From Bradyrhizobium sp. NDS-1 (lineage in GTDB: Bacteria > Pseudomonadota > Alphaproteobacteria > Rhizobiales > Xanthobacteraceae), in assembly GCF_032918005.1 (NCBI RefSeq), contig NZ_CP136628.1, positions 5,813,501-5,877,500 on the forward strand: a stretch of DNA of 64,000 nt. Reading direction: 5' to 3'. The position numbers and the translations under genes are program-made. Shown here in pieces: positions 1-10,029 of this stretch. Every line of letters begins with the position of its first letter. The stretch's first letter is position 1. The notes below the pieces were generated by a model. The model was not told the origin of the DNA. It saw only the letters and a list, made by a program, of their open reading frames with translations, and ran no database searches.

Positions 1-1171
1 TCACCGCACCGCGCGGCGCGAGATTGCCCTGCAGGACAGCGAGGCCGCCCTCTTTCTTGATCGGATTGTCGCGCGAGCGGATCGCGTCCTGGCCGGGCAC
101 GTCCTCGGCATTCGCGACGACGTCGCGCAGCGCCTGGCCTGAGATGGTGTTGGCGTCGAGGTCGACGAGATCGCCGAGTTGCGCCAGCAATTTCGGCACG
201 CCGCCGGCGTGGTGGAAGTGCTCCATGTAATGTTCGCCGGACGGCTTGAGGTCGACAAGCACCGGCACCTCCCGGCCAATCTGGTCGAACACTTCGAGGT
301 CGAGCCGGTGTGGCGAGCGATGTGCCATCGCGGTCAGATGGATCAGGCCGTTGGTCGAGCCGCCGATTGCCTGAAGTACCACCTGCGCATTTTTGAAAGA
401 CGCCGGCGTCAAGAGCTCGCTCGGCTTCGGCCCTTTCGCCTTCGCCATCTCGGCCGCCACCTTGCCGCTCGCCTCGGCCAGGCGGAAACGCTCGGCATGC
501 GGCGCCGGGATCGTCGCGCTCATCGGCAGCGACAGGCCCATGGCCTCGATCATGCAGGCCATGGTCGAGGCCGTGCCCATCACCATGCAGGTGCCGACCG
601 ATGGCGCCAGGCGCCCGTTCACCGCCTCGATCTCAGCATCGTCCATCTCGCCGGCGCGATATTTGGCCCAGAGGCGGCGGCAATCGGTGCAGGCCCCTAA
701 CACCTCGCCCTTGTGATGACCGACGACCATGGGACCGACCGGAATGACGACGGTCGGCAGGTCAGCGCTGATCGCTGCCATCACCTGCGCCGGCAACGTC
801 TTGTCGCAGCCCCCGATCACGATCACCGAATCCATCGGCTGTGCCCGGATCATCTCCTCGGTGTCCATCGCCATCAGGTTGCGCAGATACATCGATGTCG
901 GATGCGCAAAGCTCTCGGCGATGGAGATGGTCGGGAACACGAACGGCATCGCGCCCGACAGCATCACGCCGCGCTTGGCGGCTTCGATAATCTGAGGGAC
1001 GTTGCCGTGGCAAGGATTGTAGTCGCTATAGGTGTTGGTGATGCCGACGATCGGGCGTTCCAGCGCGTCGTCGGAATAGCCCATGGCCTTGATGAACGCC
1101 TTGCGCAGGAACAGCGAGAAGCCGGCATCGCCATAGCTGGTCAGTCCCTTGCGCAAACCACTCGTCATCAT
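1..1171 (-). CDS. IlvD/Edd-family dehydratase (sugar-acid or dihydroxy-acid dehydratase), 3' end cut by window edge
   Basis: About 390 N-terminal codons are present and the frame runs open off the left edge. The family dehydrates dihydroxy acids or aldonates to 2-keto acids using an Fe-S cluster and Mg2+. The cluster-cysteine regions are visible: NPCHGN near residue 53, GGCDKT, and PSVGTCMVMGTASTM; GGSTNGLIHL follows. Two adjacent ATGs (1171 and 1168) follow an AAGGAG; the second has the better spacing. A uronate-dehydrogenase-like gene and a lactonase lie within 4 kb, so a sugar-acid substrate (for example arabinonate) is more likely than branched-chain amino-acid synthesis, but this is inference. 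The C-terminus is not visible, so the subfamily cannot be settled. Confidence 0.88.
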   Translation of the reverse strand, partial: MMTSGLRKGLTSYGDAGFSLFLRKAFIKAMGYSDDALERPIVGITNTYSDYNPCHGNVPQIIEAAKRGVMLSGAMPFVFPTISIAESFAHPTSMYLRNLMAMDTEEMIRAQPMDSVIVIGGCDKTLPAQVMAAISADLPTVVIPVGPMVVGHHKGEVLGACTDCRRLWAKYRAGEMDDAEIEAVNGRLAPSVGTCMVMGTASTMACMIEAMGLSLPMSATIPAPHAERFRLAEASGKVAAEMAKAKGPKPSELLTPASFKNAQVVLQAIGGSTNGLIHLTAMAHRSPHRLDLEVFDQIGREVPVLVDLKPSGEHYMEHFHHAGGVPKLLAQLGDLVDLDANTISGQALRDVVANAEDVPGQDAIRSRDNPIKKEGGLAVLQGNLAPRGAV

Positions 1172-2029
1172 GCCACTCCTTCCAGCTTACCATCGTGGTA
1201 TCCCCTCAGGTTGGATTGTCAATAAGATCGACCCAAACAGTCGCACGCTACGGCACCTTCCGTCGCTTCGAGCGCCAAGCGTTGATGATGCGGGCGCGGC
1301 ATCGTTCGCCACGAGAAACATGTCGCCGCAACCGTTGCGGTTCTACTCCACGGACGAAGGTGCGGCAGATCTTCGGGATCAGGAAGATGTCGACACGCAA
1401 CTGCCCGGAGCAATCGCATGAAGCACCCGGCTTCCCGATCGCAGCGGCCTTCAGCCCTTGCCGCGGAGTATGTCGGGTACGACCAGCCCGCTTTCATGAA
1501 TCCCGACGTCACGTTCAGCACATCCTCCTCGGAACATTTGAAAGCGCGCAGCAGTCGGACATGCGCTGGTCGATCCTGACAGGCCACATTCGAGGCATAG
1601 TGTTCAGTTGGGGCCGGCGCACCGGGTTATGTTTGCGGAGGTGTCGAGGCAAGAGACAAGTCCGGCCGGTTCAGCGCTCGCTTCGGTGGTCCCCACGCGC
1701 GCCAGGATCAATTTCCGTCTCGGCACCGGCGATCGCAGACCGGTCACAGAGTCGGTGCAGCCAGATTTCGGGTTCCTAATCAGGTCGGCCTCCGGGACCG
1801 GGCTTGCATGTCGTGCCTGGCGCGCCCCAGCCTCAGGCAAGCGATGGAAGCGGGAACCTACCCCCGGCAGCCGCGACATTTGAACGCAACTAAGAATGAC
1901 TCGCAACAATTGCATCACGGCCTGTTCCGTGGAATCTTTTGCGAATGACTTGCATTTGCATAGCTCCGGCTTGGCCTGGGAGCATCCCGATGCATGCATC
2001 GCGGAGATTTGGGTGAGGGTGGATCGTTC
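1172..2029. other. Long gene-free stretch between dehydratase and outer-membrane protein
   Basis: About 860 bases without a convincing gene. The open frames here are low-complexity Arg/Ser-rich or Cys-rich shadows without a ribosome site or a recognisable fold. Its only clear signal is the Fur-like box near 1941. It may hold decayed coding sequence, but I could not recognise a parent gene. Confidence 0.5.
1941..1959 (+). promoter_or_regulatory. Fur-like iron box upstream of outer-membrane protein gene
   Basis: The 19-mer GCGAATGACTTGCATTTGC matches the classical Fur consensus at 11 of 19 positions, including the inner AATGA and CATT blocks. It lies about 70 bases before the chosen start of the membrane-protein gene. 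Alphaproteobacterial iron regulators (Fur, Mur, Irr) recognise varied motifs, so the responsible regulator is uncertain. Confidence 0.4.
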
Positions 2030-2989
2030 GTGCCTAGAAAATTGAGCTTCCCACGCGCCGCTGCAGTCGCAGCGATGTTCGCTGGTCAACTGGCGAGCTG
2101 CGTTTCAGCCTTGGCCGAGGATAAGTCGAAGCCGGTGCCTGGCAGCTCGCAGAGCCATCGCACTCCGAAGCCGACGCAAAGCCTGCCATCAGCCCACGTG
2201 GACATCGACACCGAGCACATCTTCGGCTTCAGCATGGGCTCCGATATCGGCAATCCGGGAGACATCGAGGTCGAGTTCGAGAATGTCGGCGCGTTCGGAA
2301 AGCGTTCGGGCACTTACGCAGCCTGGGCCAATCTCAATCAGGTCAAATACACGGTGTCGGATAATTTCCGGATCGCACCCGGGTTTTCGCTGAGCGGACA
2401 GCACATCAAGGGCGTGCCGGGACTTGCCGATCATCGGGATATCGCTTTCAGCGGCGCAGCGCTCGAGCTGCGCTACAAGCTGGTCGACCGCACAGTCGCG
2501 CCGTTCGGATTGACCCTCCACGCGCAGCCCGGCTGGAGCCGGATCGACGACGGCAGCGGCATGCATATCGCCCAATATGGCGGTGAATTCGCCGCGCTGT
2601 TCGACAGCGAACTGATCAAGGACAGGCTGTTTGCGGCTTTCAACGTCTGGTACGCGACGGGCGGAACGCGCGAAATCGCGACGAACCTGTGGCGGCACGA
2701 TTCCGAGATGCAGCTCCAGTCCGCGATATCTTATGTGTTGACGCCCGACCTCGTGCTCGGCCTCGGCGTTCGCTACGCGCGGGCCTATGACGGTGGCGCG
2801 CTGAACCGCTACGTAGGCGATGCTGTCTTCGCGGGGCCCACCTTCTCCTACACCATCTCGAAGGAGGTCGGCATCTCCGGCACCTGGCAGATGCAGGTTG
2901 CGGGCAACGCCGTCGGCGACGGCCGCAGCCTCAATCTCGAGCAGTTCGAGCGGCATCAGGCGTTGTTGCGCATCAACCTGCATTTCTGA
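2030..2989 (+). CDS. Predicted outer-membrane beta-barrel protein
   Basis: A 319-aa protein of unknown function. A signal peptide (basic start, hydrophobic AAAVAAMFAG, small-residue SALAED region) is followed by a Pro/Ser-rich linker and alternating polar/aromatic segments ending in LRINLHF. A terminal aromatic is the usual C-terminus of an outer-membrane barrel. The GTG at 2030 is chosen because a purine-rich GAGGGTGGA precedes it and the signal peptide starts there; an in-frame ATG at 1994 would add 12 residues. A Fur-like box upstream suggests iron control. It has no TonB plug, so it is not a TonB receptor. It stands alone between genes on the other strand. Confidence 0.65.
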   Translation: MPRKLSFPRAAAVAAMFAGQLASCVSALAEDKSKPVPGSSQSHRTPKPTQSLPSAHVDIDTEHIFGFSMGSDIGNPGDIEVEFENVGAFGKRSGTYAAWANLNQVKYTVSDNFRIAPGFSLSGQHIKGVPGLADHRDIAFSGAALELRYKLVDRTVAPFGLTLHAQPGWSRIDDGSGMHIAQYGGEFAALFDSELIKDRLFAAFNVWYATGGTREIATNLWRHDSEMQLQSAISYVLTPDLVLGLGVRYARAYDGGALNRYVGDAVFAGPTFSYTISKEVGISGTWQMQVAGNAVGDGRSLNLEQFERHQALLRINLHF

Positions 2990-3066
2990 TGTCGACCGCC
3001 GCGACGCTGAAGGTTTTCTCCACTCCCGCCGACCGATCTGCGGGCCGGCTGGAGCGCTGACTATCG

Positions 3067-3492
3067 TCAATACCGTCTTAGCAGACCGCGCCCCACGCCG
3101 GCCTCGCCATAATCGGCGCAGGCTCTCCTTGGGTCTTTGATCAACTCTGCCCGAACGCGCCTGAACGTTTTGCTGGCCGCTTCGGACACCTCGGGGCGAA
3201 ACTTGGTGAAATCGTAAGTGTCGCCGTCACGCGCCTTGATGGCAGCCGAATAGGCGTCAATCATGGCCATCGCTGCATCAGGGCTGCCGAGCATCCGGGC
3301 GCCGAGTTGAACACTGCCGGCACCATCGACCTCGTAACCGACGCAGCGCTGCTCGAGCACCACGGACGCGGTGACGAGCTGGTCGAGAAACGTCGCCTCG
3401 GCATTGCTCAGCGTTGCGGCTTGCACCGGCCCGGGCACGAGTCCCGACACGATCATCGCGAGCATCGCGACATCAGACATTTTGATTTTCAT
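3067..3492 (-). CDS. Small secreted protein of unknown function
   Basis: A 141-aa protein starting MKIKMSDVAM with a hydrophobic signal segment and likely cleavage after GPVQA. The mature part is helical and charged, with two cysteines (QRCVGYE and RRACADYG) that could form a disulfide in the periplasm. It ends in a basic tail. The start at 3492 gives a compact signal peptide; an upstream in-frame ATG at 3522 would add ten polar residues. It converges on the outer-membrane protein gene. I do not recognise the family. Confidence 0.6.
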   Translation of the reverse strand: MKIKMSDVAMLAMIVSGLVPGPVQAATLSNAEATFLDQLVTASVVLEQRCVGYEVDGAGSVQLGARMLGSPDAAMAMIDAYSAAIKARDGDTYDFTKFRPEVSEAASKTFRRVRAELIKDPRRACADYGEAGVGRGLLRRY

Positions 3493-3613
3493 TGTCGTGG
3501 CACTCGAATTGCGCTCGCGCATATCGAGAACCCCAGCGATTCTTCGGTGTTGACCTAGATCAACGGGAACGCCGTGTATGTTTTGCCCGCGGCCAAGTCA
3601 TGCACCCGAACGC

Positions 3614-3690
3614 GTCATTGCGAGCGCAGCTAAGCAATCCAGAGTCGTTTGCCGCGGAGGGATTGAGGAGTGCTTTGCTGCGTTCGCAAT
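3614..3690. repeat. Intergenic palindromic repeat (GTCATTGCGAGCG family)
   Basis: GTCATTGCGAGCG...AAGCAATCC is answered about 30 bases later by GGATTG...GCTTTGCTGCGTTCGCAAT, an imperfect inverted repeat. A better-preserved member lies at 53234-53312. Such elements are common between genes in Bradyrhizobium and Rhodopseudomonas. Confidence 0.65.
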
Positions 3691-3712
3691 CAGGATGATG
3701 CTCCAGCGAGGA

Positions 3713-4537
3713 CTACCGCTTATTCCAGTCGATCACGCGACTTGTATCAGCGTCGAACTCCATGCTGCAGAATGTACCGCCCTGAAAGTAATCACCGACC
3801 GGGTCCGGCTTCAGCTTGGCCTGCTCCGCCATTGCATGCTCGCGGAAATCTTCGGCCCGGCCCGTGGGGCGATAGCCGAATTCGTAGGCACGGTGATTGT
3901 CCCACCAGGCGCGTTCGTTGAAGGAAGCGCCGTAGAAGACTTCGAAATGGATGTCGGGATGCTCGAGCCCGATGCGGCAGAGCTGCACGAGGTCATCGGG
4001 CTTGAGCCAGATCGAGAGCCGGCGCTGGTCGAGCGGCATGTCGCCGAAATTGCCGATGCGCAGGCAGGTGACCTTCATGCCGTGCTTGTCGGCGTAGAGC
4101 GCGCCGAGAGCCTCGCCGAACACCTTGCTGACGCCATAGCGGCCGTCGGGACGCGGGGTGACGTCGGCGCCGATCTTGTGGTGGCGCGGATAGAAGCCGA
4201 CGGCGTGGTTCGACGAGGCGAACACGACGCGCTTGACGCCCTTCCGGTAGGCGGCCTCGAACAGATTGTAGCCGCCGATGATGTTGGCCTGGAGGATTTG
4301 ATCCCAGGTACCTTCGACCGAATAGCCGCCGAAATGGAGGATGCCGTCGACGCCCTCGCAGATCGCCTCGCACTGCGCGAGATCGGCGAGGTCTGCCGCC
4401 TTGAACTTTTCGTTCGCGCCGAGATCGGCGGGCGGCTTGATGTCGGAAAGCAGGAGATCCGGATAGATCGGCGGCAGCAATTTCCGCAGGCTCGTACCGA
4501 TTCCGCCCGAAGCTCCCGTCATCAAAATGCGTGGCAT
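3713..4537 (-). CDS. NAD-dependent epimerase/dehydratase, uronate dehydrogenase-like
   Basis: A 274-aa short-chain dehydrogenase. The family oxidises hexuronates to aldarolactones with NAD+. Visible are the Rossmann motif GASGGIG near residue 8, the FASSNHAVGFYP segment, the catalytic YGVSK, the GNFGDMPLDQRR loop, and a late FYGASFNERAWWDN stretch. From memory, these blocks and the length closely resemble Agrobacterium uronate dehydrogenase. ATG at 4537 follows GAGGAAG at good spacing. It is divergent from an SMP-30 lactonase gene 88 bases away, which could hydrolyse the lactone product; with the dehydratase at the left edge this suggests an oxidative uronate route. Substrate is inferred, not shown. 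Confidence 0.8.
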   Translation of the reverse strand: MPRILMTGASGGIGTSLRKLLPPIYPDLLLSDIKPPADLGANEKFKAADLADLAQCEAICEGVDGILHFGGYSVEGTWDQILQANIIGGYNLFEAAYRKGVKRVVFASSNHAVGFYPRHHKIGADVTPRPDGRYGVSKVFGEALGALYADKHGMKVTCLRIGNFGDMPLDQRRLSIWLKPDDLVQLCRIGLEHPDIHFEVFYGASFNERAWWDNHRAYEFGYRPTGRAEDFREHAMAEQAKLKPDPVGDYFQGGTFCSMEFDADTSRVIDWNKR

Positions 4538-4625
4538 GTCTTCCTCACCTGTAGTGGCCGATTTGCGGACACGTGTCCCTAATGATAGCAGGATTGTCCA
4601 GAGGGAACGAAACGAGAGAACCGAC

Positions 4626-5603
<978 letters not shown>

Positions 5604-5618
5604 GCGCCTGCTCTTCCC

Positions 5619-5727
5619 CGTCATTCCGGGGCGCGCCAGCTTCGGCGCGAGCCCGGAATCCATCGTGCGACGGTCTCTGTGGATGAATGGATTCCAGGCT
5701 CGTCGCTTCGCGACGCCCCGGAATGAC
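5619..5727. repeat. Long imperfect inverted repeat, CGTCATTCCGGGGCG family
   Basis: CGTCATTCCGGGGCGCG opens the element and CGACGCCCCGGAATGAC closes it; the interior has a nested GGAATCCAT / ATGGATTCC pair. It lies between convergent genes and resembles widespread Bradyrhizobium intergenic repeats. As RNA it would form a long hairpin that could end or stabilise transcripts. Confidence 0.75.
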
Positions 5728-5801
5728 AAAGAGAGAGATGCGAAAATAAAACGCCGGAGCGGCTTCCCGCTCCGGCGCTATGTTTGTTCAGACGCTAAAG
5801 C

Positions 5802-7232
5802 TTACGCCGCGTTGAAGCCGGCGACCGCCTTCACTTCGAGGAAGTCCTCGAGGCCGTACTTGCCCCACTCGCGGCCATTGCCCGACTGCTTGTAGCCGCC
5901 GAACGGTGCGGTGCGGTCGTTGGGGACGCCCTGGAGATTGACGTTACCCGCACGGATCTGCCGGCCGACGCGCTTGGCGTCCTCGACCGAAGCGCCCGTG
6001 ACGTAGCCGGCGAGCCCATAGGGCGTGTCGTTGGCGATGTGCACGGCTTCGGCTTCGTCCTTGGCACCGATGATGGTCAGCACCGGTCCGAAGATCTCTT
6101 CACGGGCGATCGTCATGTCGGGAGTGACGTCGGCGAAGATGGTCGGACGGACATAGAAGCCCTTGTTGACGCCCTCGGGCAGGCCCGGGCCGCCGGCGAC
6201 GAGAGTTGCGCCCTCGTCGATGCCCTTCTTGATCAGGCCCTGGATCTTGTCCCACTGGCCGCGGTTGACGACCGGACCGATGGTGGTGCCTTCAGCGCGG
6301 GGATCACCGGCCTTGGTCTTGTCGGCGACGGCCTTCGCGATCGCGGCGACTTCCTTCATTTTCGACAGCGGCACAATCATGCGCGAGGGCGCGTTGCAGG
6401 ACTGGCCGGAGTTGTTGAACATGTGCATCACGCCGCCGGTCACCGCCTTCGTGAGGTCAGCACCTTCGAGGATGACGTTCGGCGACTTGCCGCCGAGTTC
6501 CTGGCTCACGCGCTTCACGGTCGGCGCAGCACGCTTCGCTACATCGATGCCGGCGCGGGTCGAGCCGGTGAAGGAGATCATGTCGATGTCAGGGTGCTCG
6601 CTCATGGCGGCGCCGACCTCGGGGCCGAGGCCGTTGACGAGGTTGAACACGCCCTTCGGCACGCCGGCTTCATGCAAGATTTCCGCGAAGATCAGCGCAG
6701 AGGTCGGCGTGAACTCCGACGGCTTCAGGATCATGGTGCAGCCGGCGGCCAGCGCGGGCGCAACCTTGCAGGCGATCTGGTTCAGCGGCCAATTCCAGGG
6801 CGTGATCATGCCGACCACGCCGATCGGCTCGCGCAGCACCATGGCGGTGCCGACCGGCTCCTCGAAATGATAGTTCTTGAGCACGTCGAGCGTGGTCATG
6901 AGATGACCGAGGCCGGCACCGGCCTGGAGCTTCTCCGCCATCGGCAGCGGCGCGCCCATCTCGTCGGAGACCGCAGCACCGATCTCCTTGAGACGGCCCT
7001 TGTAGATCTCGATGACTTTCGAAAGCAGCGCGACGCGCTCCTCGCGGCTGGTCTGGGAGAACGTTACGAAGGCGCGCTTGGCGGCGGCGACGGCCTTGTC
7101 CACGTCGGCCTTGGAGCCCAGCGCAACCTCGTACATCGCCTCTTCCGTCGCGGGGTTGACCACGGCGGTGGACTTCTTGACGGCGGGATCGACCCAGGCG
7201 CCGTCGATGTAGAATTGCATGCGATTGACCAT
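5802..7232 (-). CDS. NAD(P)-dependent aldehyde dehydrogenase
   Basis: A 476-aa aldehyde dehydrogenase superfamily enzyme of normal length. Visible motifs: TPWNWP and KPSEFTP (cofactor binding), FTGSTRAG, the general-base glutamate in ELGGKSP, and the catalytic cysteine in NNSGQSCNAPSR. The EEIFGPV motif follows. ATG at 7232 has an AAGAGG site; an upstream in-frame extension (to 7277) is Pro-rich and unlikely. Substrate is unknown. Proximity to sugar-acid genes could suggest a semialdehyde, but the gene stands alone between repeats and I would not assign it. Confidence 0.9.
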   Translation of the reverse strand: MVNRMQFYIDGAWVDPAVKKSTAVVNPATEEAMYEVALGSKADVDKAVAAAKRAFVTFSQTSREERVALLSKVIEIYKGRLKEIGAAVSDEMGAPLPMAEKLQAGAGLGHLMTTLDVLKNYHFEEPVGTAMVLREPIGVVGMITPWNWPLNQIACKVAPALAAGCTMILKPSEFTPTSALIFAEILHEAGVPKGVFNLVNGLGPEVGAAMSEHPDIDMISFTGSTRAGIDVAKRAAPTVKRVSQELGGKSPNVILEGADLTKAVTGGVMHMFNNSGQSCNAPSRMIVPLSKMKEVAAIAKAVADKTKAGDPRAEGTTIGPVVNRGQWDKIQGLIKKGIDEGATLVAGGPGLPEGVNKGFYVRPTIFADVTPDMTIAREEIFGPVLTIIGAKDEAEAVHIANDTPYGLAGYVTGASVEDAKRVGRQIRAGNVNLQGVPNDRTAPFGGYKQSGNGREWGKYGLEDFLEVKAVAGFNAA

Positions 7233-7377
7233 CGTTAACCTCTTCTTGGGGGCATGTGGGGGCGTTTCGGCAGGCATCCTTGCACGAAAGCGCCGGCAAT
7301 TGAACCCGCCATATGCGGGGCCAGCGTTGCGGCGGACGCGCGGAATATGGGACGCGATTTGGAGCGAAGCAAGCGGC

Positions 7378-7516
7378 CATGGGTCCCGGCTCGGCGTCGC
7401 GTCATTTCATGCCGCAACGCGTCCGGGACACGAGATTATAACGAGTCCAGACTCTCACGTGCCCCGGACGCAGCGCAGCGCTACTTCAGCGGTGCGCTGC
7501 AGAGCCGGGGCCCATG
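7378..7516. repeat. Intergenic inverted repeat bounded by GGGTCCCGGCTC / GAGCCGGGGCCC
   Basis: Outer arms (7381-7392 and 7501-7512) pair with one mismatch; the interior has a second imperfect pair built on CGCGTCCGGGACACGAG / GTGCCCCGGACGC. This is the mosaic repeat common in Bradyrhizobium. It lies between aldehyde dehydrogenase and the E1 gene, both on the minus strand. Confidence 0.65.
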
Positions 7517-7531
7517 CGGGGGTTACCCCGA

Positions 7532-9895
7532 CTACACCGCCATCTTCCGATGCAACACGGGCGCGCCGGTGGTGAGGCTTTCGGCCGCATCGATGATCGC
7601 ATTCGCATCGATGCCGTAGTGCCGGTACAGGTCAGCGATGGTGCCGGTCTGGCCGAACTGCTCGACGCCCAGCGCCTCGACGCGGTGGCCACGGACGCTG
7701 CCGAGCCAGCCGAGGGCGGAGGGATGCCCATCGATCACGGTCACGATGCCGCAATCGCGCGACAGCGGCGCCAGCAATTTCTCGATGTGGCTGAGATGCT
7801 GCACGCCGCGACGGTCGCGCCGCAATTTTCGCGCAGCGGTCCAGCCTGAATGGAGTCGATCTGCCGAGGTGATCGCGAGCAGGCCGATGTCGCGCCGGCT
7901 CTCGCCGATGAAGCCGGTCGCCTCGATCGCCTCCGGCGCGACCGCGCCGGTATAGGCGATCACGAGTTCGGCATTCGGCCCCGGCTTGCGCAGCCAATAG
8001 GCGCCCTCGGTGACGCCCTGCGCAAGCTCCGGCGTCATGATCCGCTGCGCCTGCTCGATGCTGCGCGTCGAGAGCCGCAAATAGACCGAGCCGCCCTCGC
8101 CCGGCTCGCGCTGCATATGGTTGAAGCCCCAACCCATGATCACGGCGAGCTCGTCGACGAAGGCCGGCTCGAACGCGGCGAGCCCGTCCTGTGCCATGCC
8201 GATCAGGGGCGTTGCGATCGACTGGTGCGCGCCGCCTTCAGGCGCCAGCGTGATGCCTGATGGCGTCGCGGCCACCATGAAGCGCGCATCCTGGTAGCAG
8301 GCATAGTTCAGCGCATCGAGGCCGCGCTCGATGAAGGGATCGTACAGCGTGCCGACGGGCAACAGCCGCTCGCCGTTGATCTGGTGCGACAGGCCGAGCG
8401 CCGAGAGCATGATGAACAGGTTCATCTCGGCGATGCCGAGCTCGAGATGCTGGCCCTTGGGTGAGGCGTCCCAGTTGTAGGTGGACGGAATTTTCTCACT
8501 GCGGAATAAGTCCGCCTTCTCGGCGCTGGCGAACAGGCCGCGCCGGTTCACCCAGGGGCCGAGATTGGTCGAGACCGTGACGTCCGGCGAGGTCGTCACG
8601 ATGCGCTTTGCCAGTTCGCTGTCGCCGCGGGCGATCTCGTTCAACACGAGGCCAAACCCCTGCTGGGTCGACATCTGCGGCGACGGCTTGAACGCGAGCT
8701 GCGGGGGCACCTCGACAACCGGCGCGGTCAGGCGGCGGCCGTCCTGGTTGAACGGCACGCGCGCGAGGAAGGCGTCAAGCTCGCCTGCGGATTGCGGGAG
8801 GCCCTCGTATTTGTCCCACTCATGACCGGGTCGAATGTTCTGGCTGTCGCGATATTTCTCCATCTGCGCGACCGTCATCAGGCCGGCATGGTTGTCCTTG
8901 TGACCCTGGAACGGCAGACCGACGCCCTTGATGGTGTAGGCGATGAAGCAGACCGGGCGATCGTGGTCGATGGACTCGAACGCCTCCAACATGCTCGCCA
9001 TGTCGTGGCCGCCCAGATTGGACATCAGCGCCAGCAATTCCTCGTCGCTGCGCTTGTCGATCAGTTGCGTGATCTGGCCCTGGTCGCCGATCTCGTCGTG
9101 CAGGTGCTTGCGGAACGCAGCGCCGCCCTGGAAGCACAGCGCGGCATAGAGTGCGTTCGGGCAATTGTCGATCCAGCGCCTGAGGGCCTCGCCGCCGGGT
9201 TCGGCAAAGGCCTCGCGCATCAGGCGACCGTATTTCACGATGACCACGTCCCAGCCGAAATTGCGGAACATGGTCTCGAACTTTTCCCAGAGACCTTCGC
9301 GCACCACCGCATCGAGCGACTGCCTGTTGTAATCGACCACCCACCAGGTATTGCGCAGGCCGTGCTTCCAGCCCTCCGCGAGCGCCTCGAAGATGTTGCC
9401 TTCGTCCATCTCGGCATCACCGACCAGGGCAATCATGCGCCCTTCGCGGCGATCCTTCATCCAGCCATGCGCCTTGACGTAGTCCTGCACCAGCGACGAG
9501 AACAGCGTCTGCGCGACGCCGAGGCCGACCGAGCCGGTGGAGAAATCGACGTCGTCGACATCCTTGGTGCGCGAGGGATAGGATTGCGCGCCCTTGAAGC
9601 CGCGAAAATTCTCAAGCTTCTCGCGGCTCTGCCGGCCGAACAGATACTGGATGGCGTGGAACACCGGGCTCGCATGCGGCTTCACCGCGACGCGATCCTC
9701 AGGTTTCAGCACGTGGAAATACAGCGCCGACATGATGGTCGCGAGCGAGGCGGACGAGGCCTGGTGGCCGCCGACTTTGAGGCCATCCGCGCTCGGGCGG
9801 ATGTGGTTGGCATGGTGGATGGTCCATGACGACAGCCACAGCGCCTTGCGGGCCAGAGCGTTCAGGGTGTCGAGACGGGTGGAATCAACGGGCAT
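7532..9895 (-). CDS. 2-oxoacid dehydrogenase E1 (AceE/MdeB-like, thiamine diphosphate enzyme)
   Basis: A 787-aa single-chain E1/transketolase-fold protein, about 100 residues shorter than E. coli AceE. The ThDP motif is GDAEMDEGNIFEAL...VVDYN near residues 190-220; HQASSASLA and the ELGIAEMN pyrimidine-domain block are present. The family decarboxylates pyruvate or 2-oxobutyrate and passes the acyl group to an E2. ATG at 9895 follows GGGAGC; the upstream frame crosses the promoter. The divergent Lrp/AsnC gene recalls Pseudomonas putida mdeR-mdeB, where MdeB is a 2-oxobutyrate dehydrogenase E1, but no methionine gamma-lyase gene is here. Substrate is inferred. Confidence 0.82.
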   Translation of the reverse strand: MPVDSTRLDTLNALARKALWLSSWTIHHANHIRPSADGLKVGGHQASSASLATIMSALYFHVLKPEDRVAVKPHASPVFHAIQYLFGRQSREKLENFRGFKGAQSYPSRTKDVDDVDFSTGSVGLGVAQTLFSSLVQDYVKAHGWMKDRREGRMIALVGDAEMDEGNIFEALAEGWKHGLRNTWWVVDYNRQSLDAVVREGLWEKFETMFRNFGWDVVIVKYGRLMREAFAEPGGEALRRWIDNCPNALYAALCFQGGAAFRKHLHDEIGDQGQITQLIDKRSDEELLALMSNLGGHDMASMLEAFESIDHDRPVCFIAYTIKGVGLPFQGHKDNHAGLMTVAQMEKYRDSQNIRPGHEWDKYEGLPQSAGELDAFLARVPFNQDGRRLTAPVVEVPPQLAFKPSPQMSTQQGFGLVLNEIARGDSELAKRIVTTSPDVTVSTNLGPWVNRRGLFASAEKADLFRSEKIPSTYNWDASPKGQHLELGIAEMNLFIMLSALGLSHQINGERLLPVGTLYDPFIERGLDALNYACYQDARFMVAATPSGITLAPEGGAHQSIATPLIGMAQDGLAAFEPAFVDELAVIMGWGFNHMQREPGEGGSVYLRLSTRSIEQAQRIMTPELAQGVTEGAYWLRKPGPNAELVIAYTGAVAPEAIEATGFIGESRRDIGLLAITSADRLHSGWTAARKLRRDRRGVQHLSHIEKLLAPLSRDCGIVTVIDGHPSALGWLGSVRGHRVEALGVEQFGQTGTIADLYRHYGIDANAIIDAAESLTTGAPVLHRKMAV

Positions 9896-9978
9896 GGCAA
9901 TGCTCCCGGCAACAGGTACCGCCGATGATACGCCCGCGGGCGGCGGTAAACTTCTCAATTTATCGCGCAATACCCGCT

Positions 9979-10003
9979 GATATTGGGATACCATACCAAT
10001 ATC
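9979..10003. promoter_or_regulatory. Palindromic operator between E1 and Lrp/AsnC genes
   Basis: GATATTGG-N9-CCAATATC is a perfect 8-bp inverted repeat with an AT-rich centre, in the 134-bp divergent promoter region and 27 bases before the Lrp start. Lrp/AsnC regulators typically bind such AT-rich palindromes, so it probably controls both genes. Confidence 0.65.
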
Positions 10004-10029
10004 GTCCAGAATATGCAGGTTTCATCCCA

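Noticed and set aside
1195..1779. 194-codon plus-strand frame in the long gap after the dehydratase gene
   Set aside because: Composition is Arg/Ser-rich without hydrophobic core or motif; I considered a decayed gene but could not identify a parent.
6039..7238. 399-codon plus-strand frame antisense to the aldehyde dehydrogenase
   Set aside because: Shadow of a gene with intact catalytic Cys and Glu motifs; no ribosome site or family match.
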